Shown piece after piece: positions 22,260-33,357 of a stretch of DNA of 64,000 nt. The stretch comes from Pseudo-nitzschia pungens. Lineage: Eukaryota; Bacillariophyta; Bacillariophyceae; Bacillariales; Bacillariaceae. The DNA is taken from NCBI GenBank assembly GCA_037355855.1, contig CM074761.1, positions 4,235,346-4,299,345 of the forward strand, given 5' to 3'. Numbering within the stretch: the stretch's first letter is position 1; every line of letters starts with the position of its first letter. A program made the position numbers and the translations under genes. Below the pieces are notes generated by a model that was given only the letters and a program-made list of their open reading frames with translations, ran no database searches and was not told the origin of the DNA.

Positions 22260-22914
22260 GAGCTTGAATGCTGGAGGCAGATTCAATATGTTTGTGATGA
22301 ACAGCTTTTCGGAGTATTCGATAGATAATTCTGATTGTTACCATTCATTAATTTTTGAAAATGGAAACATTACTATATCAGCAGTACTATTCTACAACGA
22401 GATATAATGAAACGAGCTTTGTGCAGAACTCTAGATATCTTCTCTTTTCAAGCAATAAGCATCAACTCGCTTGGTGATTGTCAATAATCCAGCGAATTTA
22501 CTACATTTTGCGTGTCGAAAAGAGCGAAATCTTCAGGTGGAAATACTACACACTGCCATGTTGAGGCTCTGCATTCCTTGTCTAGAAAGAACTATTGATG
22601 AATTTATAGAACTCATTCTTTTCGATTCACAAAACCAACACCTTGTGCTTCTGCCTTGTCAATGTCTGTGAAAATCTTGCTCGTGTTCGCTACACAGCGT
22701 CTAATCTGCTGTTTGGAAGTCCTTGCTGGCTGGATGTTTTCATCACAAGCGATACCATAGCTATCATTCCAAACCCTCGAGAGAACGAAAATCAGTAGCG
22801 GTAGTAAAAAAACACGTGGTTGTGTAAACAATGAATGACAAATTTCATTGAAAAAAATTGTAGCGTGCCTAGAGGATGTTGTTCCATTTTCATCGAATCC
22901 CTAATAGATTACGA
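22260..22914. other. Intergenic region, possible tiny minus-strand ORF
   Basis: A 72-codon minus frame at 22613-22831 begins with a hydrophobic leader (VFLLPLLIFVLSRVW) and ends KIFTDIDKAEAQGVGF. It lacks an in-frame ATG; the nearest ATG is in another frame. It may be a small secreted protein with a broken start or chance. Confidence 0.3.
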
Positions 22915-24002
22915 TTACTTATCGATGTTTCGCATTTTTCCTGTCTTGGGATCTCGTACCCAAGTTCCCGACGGAGACGATCTGTTGCTCCATGGTTTCG
23001 GTTTTTGGGCTGATGATCTCTGGTTTGTTTGATCGGTGATCCCGGACGTTGTTGGAGGAGGTGGCAGTTCGTCTGCCCAAAGATTCATCATACCATCGAT
23101 CAAACATTCCGCATCCGTATCAGCACACGCAACTTCATCGTCCGAGGGAATCTCGTTTTCATAGTCAAATCCACCGGCCAAGAAATTGACGACACAATCT
23201 TCAACCTCCTTGTCGTTTCCTTCCGACAAATTGCACAATTCGACAAGCGCACTTTCGTGGCGTTCCAATACCTTTGTTCCCCGTGCAACTTTAATAGTCA
23301 GCGGGTGCTCCTCTGCTACGGCTGACACCAACCGTTTGCTGCGAAAGAGTCAACGAGGCCCACGCGTTGTCGTTTTCAAATCAACGGAATCAAACACAGA
23401 CGACCAAGCCAAACGTTGAGATCGCTTTCGAATTAGATCCAACGTGTTTCATTGATTTCACGTCCGTGTCATTACCAACAAAGAGATCAAGACACTCACA
23501 TTTTATCGACATCAAAATCTATTGTGCTGGTCAATTCTCCGAACAATCCAGTCACACCAACAATAACGTCGCCTACTTTCAGACCTGCTTTCTCGGCATT
23601 GCCTTCTTTCGTAAGCTTGCTGATGAAAATAGAATCATCTTCTTCGTGGAGGCTCTCCTCAACGGTACACCCCAGTGGTACATGCTCGGTCACCTCGATC
23701 GTGAGCACCTCCGCTCCCGGGAAAAGGGCATCGATTCGAGAAATTGTTTCTTCCGCGGTGCTGTTTGCCATGCCATCCTCTCCCACGGTTGTTGTCGATT
23801 CCAGAGCAACACCGCGTGAAAAATCAGGCCCGGGCACACCCATTCGAGATCTTGAATTGGCAGTTGGTATCGCCGTCATATCACACCGCGATGAAGTGCA
23901 AGGATTGGAAGACGTCGGCACAAAAGCCACTGCGTGTATCGACAGCTGACACAACACAATGGATGGAATCCACGCCGTCAGTATTCTCAAACAGGTATTC
24001 AT
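22915..24002 (-). CDS. Plastid-targeted PDZ-domain protein, two exons
   Basis: Exons 24002-23500 and 23338-22915 with a 161-nt intron (GTGAGT donor, GCAG acceptor); the join gives VDKI-KRLVSAV in phase, 308 residues. I prefer the ATG at 24002 to one 81 bases upstream because it starts a clean signal peptide (LRILTAWIPSIVLCQLSIHA) ending at VAFVPTSS, an ASAF-type plastid signal. Residues ~95-195 form a PDZ fold: LTIEVTEHVPLGCTVEESL, FISKLTKEGNAEKAGLKVGD, VIVGVTGLFG and the closing strand HPLTIKVARG. PDZ domains of this class recognise C-terminal tails. The remainder is acidic (EVEDCVVNFLAGGFDYENEI, then CLIDGMMNLWADELP) and ends GTWVRDPKTGKMRNI. A thylakoid or stromal quality-control adaptor role is a guess; no protease domain is attached. 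Confidence 0.82.
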
Positions 24003-25343
24003 CTTCGCAGTCTGTGAGTTTCGTTTGTAGGTGAGGAAAATACTGTTCTGAGTGGCAATGTCCGACCGTCTGGGATGCACCATAGAACGTGAATTCTATG
24101 AGGGTATGCAAGATATCGAAAGCGTGCATCATTCTTTCTCGAAAATAATTCATCGGAAGTTCGAATTCAACCTTGCTCAAAGGCGGCTCCACCGTAACTT
24201 ATTGCACGGTCGAATTCGCTTCTGCGGAAGCAAACCGTTCGCACCGGAAGGTAAAACTCGTGTCATTCCTCTGCGCACCGGTCGTAGAAGCCGACGCTTA
24301 TGTGAAAGTCACGAATATTCCACGATCTGAACCAATGAAAAGCGCGAAAGAAATAAAACATGACGTCAGCATAATATCATGTTCACTGTTCATCTCTCTC
24401 TCCAAAAAATACTGTTGTGTGCTGAGTGCGAAGATCATGATATGGGAAACCAATCCATTGAAGATGTTAAACCTTACTCGTAACCTTACGCATCTGCCTA
24501 ATAATACCTCGTATTGCATAACGTACCGCCCCATTAATAACCTACGTATGTACCGTATGATGACCCTGAGATCTGTGTGAACTCTGAACTCCGAGAGAAA
24601 AAAAATGTCATCGAAACACACATATCACAGGGTGTTGCCATGATCAATGAGACGGCAGGGTGTCATACACGTCAAGCCGGAATCAGCCAACAGGTGCTAT
24701 TTGGTCCCGATGTCTAGGCAGAATCATCCCGGCGATGAATTGAGAGGGAAAGCGTACGGTAGGTAGGTAGCGGATAGCCAAAAACTATCCAAGATCCATT
24801 TTTTCACTTTTGCTTCCTGTTTGGTCCGTGGATTGCGAAGGAGATCGTCCATGTGCTCTCGGAAAAGTGACGCATTCCCCTCCCTCGCCAGGAACTTTGG
24901 TTTCTACTCCACGGAAACAAAAAGGATAGAAATAATTTTTTGAATATGTCTCGTAAGGTAGTAGTTTTCTTAATGAATTACAATTCCCGTCGTCAAGGAC
25001 ATCCCACTGTCCCCAAGTTTCCCACCTCTGGAATGGATCGGACGATCGATTGTTCCCGCCGTCATCAAAATCTTCTTTGTATCAGAGTATTGATCTCTTT
25101 CAAAGAAACCGAAAGGGTCGACACACGTGGGCTGCAATCAGGGCTCCCTTCTTGATCGACACTGAATCGAGAGGGACAGCGGAAGATATCCGATTCGAAA
25201 ACAGAAGCAGCAACAGTTTGCTGTGCACAGGCCGCTGCTCGTAGATTGACAGCACCAAGGCTTTTGTTGTTGATAATTCATCGGAATTCCCAACAAGTGG
25301 TCACTCGCCACCACTCATCTCGCATGATTGCCTTCCATCACCA
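24003..25343. other. Intergenic region with GTAAGGTTA repeats
   Basis: No supported gene. TAACCTTAC at 24481-24489 with an AAACCTTAC variant just before it, and a TACGGTAGGTAGGTAG word near 24755. Contains the PDZ-gene promoter and the 3' side of the AMSH-like gene. Confidence 0.5.
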
Positions 25344-26979
25344 TCATTGCTTCGGTTTTGGAAGGTCCGCCCACACAAAGCACTGAAAAACCCTCGGATC
25401 AAAGTCGGCCATGGCATCGTCCCAGCGATTCTGTTCGATGTATTTGATGTTGCTGTCGCTGAATTTCCCCGTGCAATAGAATTCGAGGTGCGCTTCCAAA
25501 GCATCTATCGAGTGGCACCGCGTGCGGCTCCCTCTACCATTGCACGTTGGCATAGAATCGATCATGTCGTAGATGGCCTCGGTTGTGCTCGTGGGGAAAC
25601 TTCACAATACTAATCACGTGTTCCCTGAAGAAGAGCGTCGCTCCCGCCTTGAGATGCGAAGTCTTTCCCTGTTCTCCTCGGAGCAGTTCGATCACTTCTC
25701 CCAGATGCACCGGGTTTGCAATGTTTCCACCCGCAACTCCGGCAAATTTGTGTTGGTACAGCAGTTTGTGATCGACAAGATAATCGTGCACGTCCGAGGG
25801 TATGATGAGAGATGCCCCACCGAGACCGAGCTTCCGTCGTATTGATTGCAACAACGGCACGCATTCCGTATCGATCACCGATTGGATTTGACTGTCGTTG
25901 ACTCCTCCGTGCGTCTCCATGTGTTTCGAAACCACGCACGCCGAAATCACGGTGCAGCCGTTGGTGGAACCATTCAGGCGGCCCTGGTAGGTGCGAAGGG
26001 GAGAAATCTGGATCTTTCCTTCCTGCTGATACCGTCTGTGCTTCGCAACGATTTGCGAGATGCGCTGCCGAATCGGCAGCTCCTTTTTCGGCGTTCGTTT
26101 CTTCATTTTGTTCACAACATGATCGTAGGATGGCGCAGAAGGATATTTCGCTCCCTCCGTTGATGCAGTCGCTGATGCTTGATCCATGGATGGCCCGAAA
26201 TAGGAGGATTGTTTGAGTATCGAGTTGTAACTCGGGGGAGAATGGTTTTCTTTGTTTTTGTCTTCGTTTTCCGATGGAGGAAGCAAAGGCGGCGGTAGGT
26301 CGCTGCCCAAATCCATGCTCATCTGTGACATCAGGTGTCCATCGGGTTCGGCTGGAACGTGTGTGTCCCCTCGTCTGTTGTTTTGCCGTATCGATCCATT
26401 GGGGGGCACTGGTTGTTGCGCAACCTCCGGATGTTTCAGTCTTTGGAGCTTGGCAAGGGCGCTTTCTTGCACATTCTCCGACGATTTGGTTGCCGAAGAC
26501 ATTTTCTGCTGCTCGATTCGTTTCTGCAATTCCGAGATTCGTTTCTGCTCGAGCTCTCGCTGTTTCCGTTCTCGTTCTTCCTTTTGCCGTTTGATGAGTG
26601 CCAGTCGTTTCTTCTCCTTTTCGATCTCCTCCGCATCCATCCAGTCCGAAACGAGCTCTAGTTTCTTCAGCACTTCGTCAACGCGGCGATTCGCTTGGTT
26701 CCTGCGAGCTTCGGACTTTTTGGAATGGTAATAGTCGTGTTTGCTGATTCCTTTCACGTAGAAGGTACAGTACCTCCTCCCGTACACGTACGCATTGTCG
26801 AGATGGCGTTGTTCAAAGACCATCTCAAAGGACTCGTAGACCTTGTCGGAGGCGTCATAGTATCGTTCAATCGGGAAGAAGTTGCTCACCGTCGGAACTC
26901 CGTCACCGGCATCACGCAACAGCTTCCGGCGGTTATAACCCGGGAGAGTTTCATCTGGACCGTTTCTCTGCTCTACCAT
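25344..26979 (-). CDS. AMSH/USP8-type N-terminal domain fused to an unnamed Cys/His domain; frameshifted
   Basis: 544 codons from ATG 26979 if one base is ignored in the C4 run at 25593-25596. Residues ~31-125 match the N-terminal dimerisation/MIT-like domain of AMSH and USP8: ERYYDASDKVYESF, LDNAYVYGRRYCTFYVKGI, then SKHDYYHSKK. As in AMSH a long charged coiled coil follows (EKEKKRLALIKRQKEERERK). In place of a JAMM or USP domain, the C-terminal ~200 residues hold LNGSTNGCTVISACVV (Cys342), GASLIIPSDVHDYLVDH, and LFFREHVISIVKF (His454) followed past the frame break by YDMIDSMP. A Cys, then His, then Asp order with hydrophobic strand context suggests a papain-like fold. The frame break falls just after the His strand; the second frame continues with DFDPRVFQCFVWAD. 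Enzyme activity is inference. Confidence 0.7.
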
Positions 26980-27483
26980 GGTGGTGGTGGTTCTTGTTCT
27001 TGTTGTGTTTTTCCAACTCTTGACATCTACAATGCGCAATGTCGAGATGTTCTGTTGAGCTCTTGGATCTCGGTCACGACGCCTCCTTTCTTCGTTCACT
27101 CCTTCTTCCTGTTGATTGACCGCGGAACTCTTTTTTATCTTCCGTTTCGATGCCCGTTGGAGCAATTATTCTGCGTGCGCTGTCGTGCTTTGTGCGATGC
27201 CGTTTCTGGTTCGTGTCTCGACGAAAATAACGAGACAACAGTGAATAACTCACAATCAGAGTCCTCTCATCAACAAGACTATGAATGACAATCGTAAGGT
27301 TACTCGTACGGTAAGGTTAATCTTACGGAACGTACGAACCGTTGCACCTTGTAAAGCCCAACGAAAGCGACACGACATGGATGCGAAGAAGATTCGCGGT
27401 CAAGTCGTGGAGAAAAATTTTGCCAAGCATCTCCTAAAATTCTCACAGCCTCTTTCTTTTTTGACACCGCCGTTGGCCATTGA
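26980..27483. promoter_or_regulatory. Divergent 5' region with two GTAAGGTTA copies
   Basis: Separates the AMSH-like gene (-) from Der (+). GTAAGGTTA occurs at 27294-27302 and 27311-27319, 17 bases apart, with TACTCGTAC between. Bidirectional promoter function is inferred from orientation only. Confidence 0.4.
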
Positions 27484-29634
27484 CCATCGACCGAAGCAAT
27501 TTACCGCACCGCACCAATCCACCACTCATCACTCATCGTGTTGCCGAGCATCGAGAAAGGAACCAAGAGGAGAAAAGCCGTCGTCCGTGACGTCCTCCGA
27601 ACTCTTCCTTTCCAGGTTGCTGTTGAAATCGAAAGAACAACATCGCGATCGCTTCGCATCCGGTTCGGATACGCCGAGATATCACAAACAGGATGTTCTC
27701 GAGCGGTCGCTGCCGAAGGTCGGCGCAGCTCGCAGCCTTGTTCTGCGGGAGACGCCCCGTCGGAACCGGGACCGCAAGAACGACCATCCGCGCAACAGGT
27801 GGCACCGGCGGTATCCGCGTTCGTTCCTTGCTTTCCGGCGCCTCGCTACGGTCAAAATCGCGCGTGGTATTCTTCCAAACTCGCGGACCGGCAAAACAAC
27901 TTTGTCGTTTCGATTCTCGGACCTCCCAATGCGGGCAAGAGCACGCTTTTCAACCGATTGCAATGCAAGGAACGGAACAAAACGTATCGGCTGGGAAGCA
28001 GCAGGGGCAAAAAGGGCGGGAGGAAAAACATCAAGGGGCGAATATCTAGCAACCGTGTCTCCAGGGGCGATGCCATTGTTTCGTCGGTCGCGGGTACCAC
28101 GCGAGATCGTCGCGAGTGCTGGGGGAGAATCGGTGGGACGGAATTCGTGCTGATGGACACGGCGGGCGTCGACGGGGATCGGATCCAATCCCTGGCTTCC
28201 AAATCGGAGAAGCACGCGATGGAACGAGCCATGATGGAGCAAACGCTAGAGGCAGCGAGGCAGAGCGATCTCGTGCTGCTGGTGTGGGATGCCAGGGTGG
28301 GGGTGACCCAGGACCTGGCGATCACGGCGAGGTGGCTGCGGAAGCTGGGCAAGCTTTCGAACGTGGTGGTTGTGGCCAACAAATTAGAGGGGGATTCGTG
28401 GGCGCAAAACGAAGATTCGCCGGTGTTGGATCACCTCCACGACGTCCTGCGATTGGGATTGGGCGAGGCGATTCCGATATCGGCGTTGCAGGGTGATGGG
28501 ATGGCGGACATTGCTATTTTGATCGAGCAACTCAAGGCCGAAAAACAGAACGACACGGGCATGGACGACAACGAAGCACTGACCGACAAAACTTTGCAAG
28601 GCAACAACAAGAACAACCACAAGCACAACAACCACAACCACGACGATGAGCAAGAGAGCAAACCGCTTCAAATAGCCATCATAGGTCGGCAAAATGTCGG
28701 CAAGAGCACCTTGGTCAATACGCTCGTGAAAAACAACCGTGTTCTGGCTGGTCCAACGCCTGGTCTGACTCGCGATGCTATCGCGGTGGAATGGATGTGG
28801 AACGACAAGCTGGTGCAATTGGTAGACACGGCAGGAATTCGAAAACTAACCAAGCGCACGGACGACTCTATCGAGGACATGGCTGTTGCGGATGCTTTGC
28901 GAGCAATGAAAGTAGCCGAAGTCGCGGTGTTGGTGTTGGATGCAGAGGAGATGTACATACAACGACAGGAACTCGCACTGTGCAGTGCCGTCTTGAACGA
29001 GGGTCGATCGTTGGTCATTGCTGCCAACAAGATGGATCTTCTCGAAATGTCGAGCGACTACTCTCCCGGAGATTTTGCAAACAACGTCCGGGAGCAGATC
29101 GAGGGCCGCATCCCAATCTTGCGAAACATACCGGTCGTCCCCATGAGCGGCTTGTCGGGCAAGGGCGTCTCCGAGCTCCTACCGACCGTGTTGGATGCTA
29201 GGAATCGCTGGTCACGGACCATCTCGACAGGATTATTGAACCGATGGATTGCGGAAGTTGTTACGGGAAGCCGACCACCGGTCGTGGATGGCGTCAGAGC
29301 AAAACTGAAGTACATCATTCAGACCAAGGGACGCCCGCCAACCTTTATCATTTTTTCGAACGTGAGCAAACTTCCGGACCCGTATCTGAGATACCTGACA
29401 AAGCACTTCCAAGATTCCTTCGAGCTGTTCGGCATGCCGGTTCGTTTGGTTGTGAAAAGCAGCGCGAAACGCAACCCATACAACGACAAAGAGAAAAAGA
29501 AACGAGGGGGGTTTGGCCTCGGCGGGAGAAAGGCGCGCCTCGAGCGACGCATCAAAGACTACAAAGCGAAAAGCACGAAAGCGAAGAAAAGGCTCCTCCA
29601 CGCGTCTGCGATCCCTCGCGCCGCGAGATCTTGA
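27484..29634 (+). CDS. der: Der/EngA double GTPase, probably plastid; start unresolved
   Basis: Two consecutive G domains and a KH-like tail define Der, a ribosome-assembly GTPase. G domain 1: LGPPNAGKST, GTTRDRR, MDTAGVD, ANKLEGD (NKxE rather than NKxD, as in several chloroplast-type Der). G domain 2: IGRQNVGKST, TPGLTRDAI, VDTAGIRK, ANKMDL. The tail PPTFIIFSNVSKLPDPYLRY is the KH-like module. Two oddities: a ~40-residue Lys/Arg/Gly-rich insert between P-loop and switch I (GSSRGKKGGRKNIKG), and an Asn/His-rich linker between the G domains (KNNHKHNNHNH). The frame is open from a stop at 27481 but has no ATG before domain 1. VSAFVPCF at residues ~110 looks like an ASAF plastid junction, so the true start is presumably in an upstream exon or displaced by an indel. 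Confidence 0.88.
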   Translation, partial: PSTEAIYRTAPIHHSSLIVLPSIEKGTKRRKAVVRDVLRTLPFQVAVEIERTTSRSLRIRFGYAEISQTGCSRAVAAEGRRSSQPCSAGDAPSEPGPQERPSAQQVAPAVSAFVPCFPAPRYGQNRAWYSSKLADRQNNFVVSILGPPNAGKSTLFNRLQCKERNKTYRLGSSRGKKGGRKNIKGRISSNRVSRGDAIVSSVAGTTRDRRECWGRIGGTEFVLMDTAGVDGDRIQSLASKSEKHAMERAMMEQTLEAARQSDLVLLVWDARVGVTQDLAITARWLRKLGKLSNVVVVANKLEGDSWAQNEDSPVLDHLHDVLRLGLGEAIPISALQGDGMADIAILIEQLKAEKQNDTGMDDNEALTDKTLQGNNKNNHKHNNHNHDDEQESKPLQIAIIGRQNVGKSTLVNTLVKNNRVLAGPTPGLTRDAIAVEWMWNDKLVQLVDTAGIRKLTKRTDDSIEDMAVADALRAMKVAEVAVLVLDAEEMYIQRQELALCSAVLNEGRSLVIAANKMDLLEMSSDYSPGDFANNVREQIEGRIPILRNIPVVPMSGLSGKGVSELLPTVLDARNRWSRTISTGLLNRWIAEVVTGSRPPVVDGVRAKLKYIIQTKGRPPTFIIFSNVSKLPDPYLRYLTKHFQDSFELFGMPVRLVVKSSAKRNPYNDKEKKKRGGFGLGGRKARLERRIKDYKAKSTKAKKRLLHASAIPRAARS

Positions 29635-29815
29635 TTCGTTGGTTTTGGAATCACGGAGAAGCTTTCTCGAGTTGCATCATGGGTCGAGTTCGTCAAAAGC
29701 GCGGGAGTGCCACTCGTGATATTTTTCAATAAATTGCACAGGCATACAGAATATCTCAACTCTGTAGTAGTTCGAAACAAAAATTGACACGGCAAATCAA
29801 AGTAATTTACTCTCG

Positions 29816-32196
29816 TTATATTGCTAGAGCGTACTTCTTAATCTCAGCCAAAATCATCGTTGTTGGTACAAGATCTTTCGTGAAGGCAGGAGGTTGCCTT
29901 TTGTAAACCTTGCGAATCACATCTTGAAACCTTGTGTAATAGAGAAGGACTGAAACAAAGATTCAATAATTCGAATCGTGAGTTGGAGACACACATGCGC
30001 ACCCGTGAGCAACGAATATTGAATATTACCACTCGTACAATATGAATCTCACTTACGTTGCGTCAGACATTGCTTCAATATCTCCATTCCATTTCGAAAG
30101 TTTGAAAAGTAGCTAAGAACATTTCGATTGATTTCTTCCATACCAGACCTCCAATTCGAAGCAAATTCTCTCACCAAGGATTCGACTACCTGCATGTTGA
30201 CCGTTTGATCCGTGGCCGAGCCCGTTGCAAGACTTGCCTCGGTCTGCTGAACAAAGGCTATCATTTTAGAAAAACCGTGAAGAAGCTCTTCTTCTACAAA
30301 TAGCTCTCGTTGAAGCATCAGAAGCTCGAGGATGCGATTGAGCTCCTTCCCACCCGCCACTCGTCTTTCCTGAAAGATGCACACCGCTTGGTCCAAGTTG
30401 TTGATCTTGAAAACAATCTTCTTAATGTTGACGGTATGCTCGTCTGAAAGACGTTCCAGCAGCGCAATGTATTCATCGAGCAATTCATTCAAATCTTGCA
30501 ACAACATATCACCCGCACTTGCCTTTGTATTCTTGCCCTCGGGCGATACAAACGATTTCCGTTGGGATTGTCGCGGGGGAGAATTCGCCGCGACGGCCTT
30601 CCGATTATTGTTGCGTGCAGATGAACCGGATCCGAGAGTTGGTTGTGGTTTGTTGCCTTTTTGTAGGATCACGAGGACACTGCATGTAAACTCTGCAAAT
30701 CTTCGAGACACGTAGTGGGCGTGAAGATTGGGAGGGATGTGACCGAGAGATACGGGCGTGGCCTGTTTGATCGATCGGAGGTGCAATTCCATGACCGTCT
30801 TCAGTCTCGGCCACAACAAATGAGTGATCTGATCAAAAAATGCATCCAAGCTATGAATTGTTCTCGACTGAGCCGATCTACGGAATTGATGAGTAACCTT
30901 GATCATCAGTAGAATGGAGAGGGCATCGTAGCATCCGAATAGATAGTTTTCCAACTGTTCCAGGAGCAGTTGCAACGTGGGTGGAAAAAGATGCTCGAAC
31001 GCATCTCTCTTGAAAAACTGCCGGCAAACAACGTGCTCATTCGTGACGGCATCAACCAGGTGTTGCAAGCAACTTTTCATCAAACGTTCGTACGGGAAGG
31101 TTTGGTGCTCGCTCAAAGCCACGTGCGCAACAACCGGATTTTCGTGCGTGTTGTTCAGGACGTTCGCACGATTGCCCAGCGTAAATACATCGACTCGTTT
31201 TTTGGCTTTCGTCGTAATGGAATCTCGTAGGTAGGCATCTTCCACTGCCAAGACATCTTGGCGCGTGGCTGCATGTTTTGTCGCATCGAGTTGAATGAGT
31301 TGTGCTTGGTACGTCCGAAACAGAGCATACATGGTTTTACTCATGCTTCCACAGTACACCTTGAACAGTTCTTGCGCAATATTGGGCGATGCATCTATCA
31401 AGAAATCATAGAGATTTGCATAATGCAACAATCCGTGAGACTGTAGAATACGAATATTCGTTTGCGGTTTGCGGAGTAGAACCATTTGTTTGTAGAAGAA
31501 ATCGCGAATCCGAGAGACAGCTACCAAACGAAGTTGGCTAATATGGGCCTGCATTTCTTTTCCGGCGACCGTGTTAGCCGGGGATTCGCCGCAAGCCCAG
31601 TCCTGTTGTGTCTCCTCGTGCGTGTCCCTATAAAGTTGGATCAACTCTTCGATCGCCTCTTGGAATTGGTCGTCAATCGGGCCCTTGACGATTGTGTTGA
31701 CCAGGTGCGGGCTGAGAATGATTCTTCCCAAAAAGTCTCTCAATCCCATTGCCGCGGCCTTTCGGTTGTGGAGCTGTATACCGAGTCGTTTGGATGTTTC
31801 TTGCAGTTTTCGTATGTCTCCGCTGAGTCCCCCGAGGTCGGCCTGGAACCCAAGCAGCATTTCCTGCAACCCCAGAAGAATTCCGTCGCAATTTTCGAGT
31901 TCCTTGCAAAGACTCGCAATCTCGGCAGTTTTTTCGCGATATGCATCGACACATTTCGTCTCCAATTCCATCAGCTCGCCTTCTACGGTGGATGAATAGC
32001 TTGCAAGATCGAGCGATCCGTCTGCTAAAGCTGCCTTTAAGCTCGGGTTCGAAAGAAAAAGGGCGAGATCATTCGAGAGTTGTTCCTCGCTGAACGGCTC
32101 CGCCGATGACGACGATTCTTGCAACGCCGAAGAAAGAGACAAACCAGACCCAGCCGGGAGAGCTCCCGCGGAAGATGTGTTTGAAGTGGTTGCCAT
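29816..32196 (-). CDS. VPS52: Vps52, GARP/EARP tethering complex subunit
   Basis: Exons 32196-30057 and 29949-29816 with a 107-nt intron (GTAAGT donor, TTTCAG acceptor). Reading through the donor would end the protein at QRK; splicing instead adds LLLYYTRFQDVIRKVYKRQP and a 757-residue total that fits the family. Hallmarks: N-terminal coiled coil after a Ser-rich leader (VEGELMELETKC, LCKELENCDGILLGLQEMLL), then the conserved core (HGLLHYANLYDFLI, FRTYQAQL) and LHAHYVSRRFAEFTCSVLVI, typical of Vps52/SAC2. A ~60-residue Ser/Gly/Asn-rich insert follows this block. GARP tethers endosome-derived vesicles at the trans-Golgi; Vps52 is the shared subunit that also enters EARP. Start ATG 32196 opens a low-complexity leader, so a later start is possible. 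Confidence 0.9.
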
Positions 32197-33357
32197 CTTT
32201 CTTTACGAGTGTTCTGGGCCGCTTGGAATCAAAAGACGACAAATTTGGGTTCTGTCCATCCGCATCGACAAGGTCGAACCTGAGTTCGTCCAACGGCAAG
32301 AGGTAAAAAATGACTTGGAAGCTTTTATTCTGTGCCGTATCGTTGCGAAGTTGATTGTTGATTGAGATGGTACCATAACCTTAACTCTGTTGAGAGCTGT
32401 GGAGACGCAAAATTGCCATACTCGATGGTATGTAACGGTACGGTGTACTATGTACGATGCATATGTATACTATGCACGAGCACTTGTACTTTGGACTGGG
32501 ATCATACGATACGTACCATGTGTCCCCCCACCAACATACCATAGAGCACAGACGACAGAGACGCACGACCTCACCAGTCGGGGGGGTAAGGTTACCCTGG
32601 TACGAGGAATTTTTTACGTGTACGTGTACTTATACTAAGATTACTGTAGATTATTTTCCCCTTTTTGATCTCAAAAAATTCCCCCGTCCGTGCTTAGCAG
32701 TGCGTAAAATGTACGGTAGGTGATTTACAGGGGGATCAGTTATTGTACTTTACTCGTATTACTACGTAGTACCGGTACGAGTAAGATTCATTTTAAAAAT
32801 AAGATTCCGGGTAACCTTAATCTTAGAGTGACGAGGAAAATCTCAGACATCTCCTCCAGAAGCGGCGGCTGGTAATTATTGCATCCATCTCAAATGCCCA
32901 TTACTGTACCGTATTGCTGTGCACGAATACGAAGTAATCTTACTCAGTACAAAGTCTTATTTTCCATCCACTCGGGAGAGCGAAGTCCCTTACTTACCGG
33001 TAAGAGTTAGGTATTGTGGTGGTATTTAGGAGGAGATACAAAAATCGACGTCGCGTAGACTTATCTCCCCAGAGACTTCACACTAATACGGATACAAAAA
33101 TAAGTTAGCTCGGTGCCACACGGAGAGATTTGCCCAAACAACTGGCGCGTCCCAGGAGAGAGAGAGAGAGAGAGCTACTGTTCAGGGGTTGGCAATAGGA
33201 GTTCCATTGCAATTACAGTTCGAGTTCCATTACAATCACAGTAGGGTAGGGGAGAAGCGTAACTTGCAATTGCGAAACGAAGATCTTCAATCTGCAGAAA
33301 ATCTGGAATCATTCTGCCTCCGAACGCCAAGTCGGATAAACTCGCAGAGTTGATACG
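32197..33357. promoter_or_regulatory. Divergent 5' region between Vps52 and dsRBD genes
   Basis: 1.16 kb, no supported gene. GTAAGGTTA at 32586-32594, a TAACCTTAA variant near 32376, GGTAACCTTAATCTT near 32812, TACGAAGTAA near 32931, and a GA microsatellite just upstream of the dsRBD leader. Bidirectional promoter function is inferred. Confidence 0.45.
33156..33174. repeat. GA microsatellite
   Basis: Nine to ten perfect GA units, about 185 bases upstream of the dsRBD gene ATG. Confidence 0.85.

Noticed and set aside
22613..22831. Small secreted-looking minus-strand ORF
   Set aside because: Hydrophobic leader is suggestive, but there is no in-frame ATG; noted only in the gap entry.
27281..28153. 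Plus-strand 290-codon frame overlapping the start of Der
   Set aside because: It overlaps the G-domain region in another frame, is Arg/Ser-rich without domains, and the overlapped frame carries unmistakable GTPase motifs.
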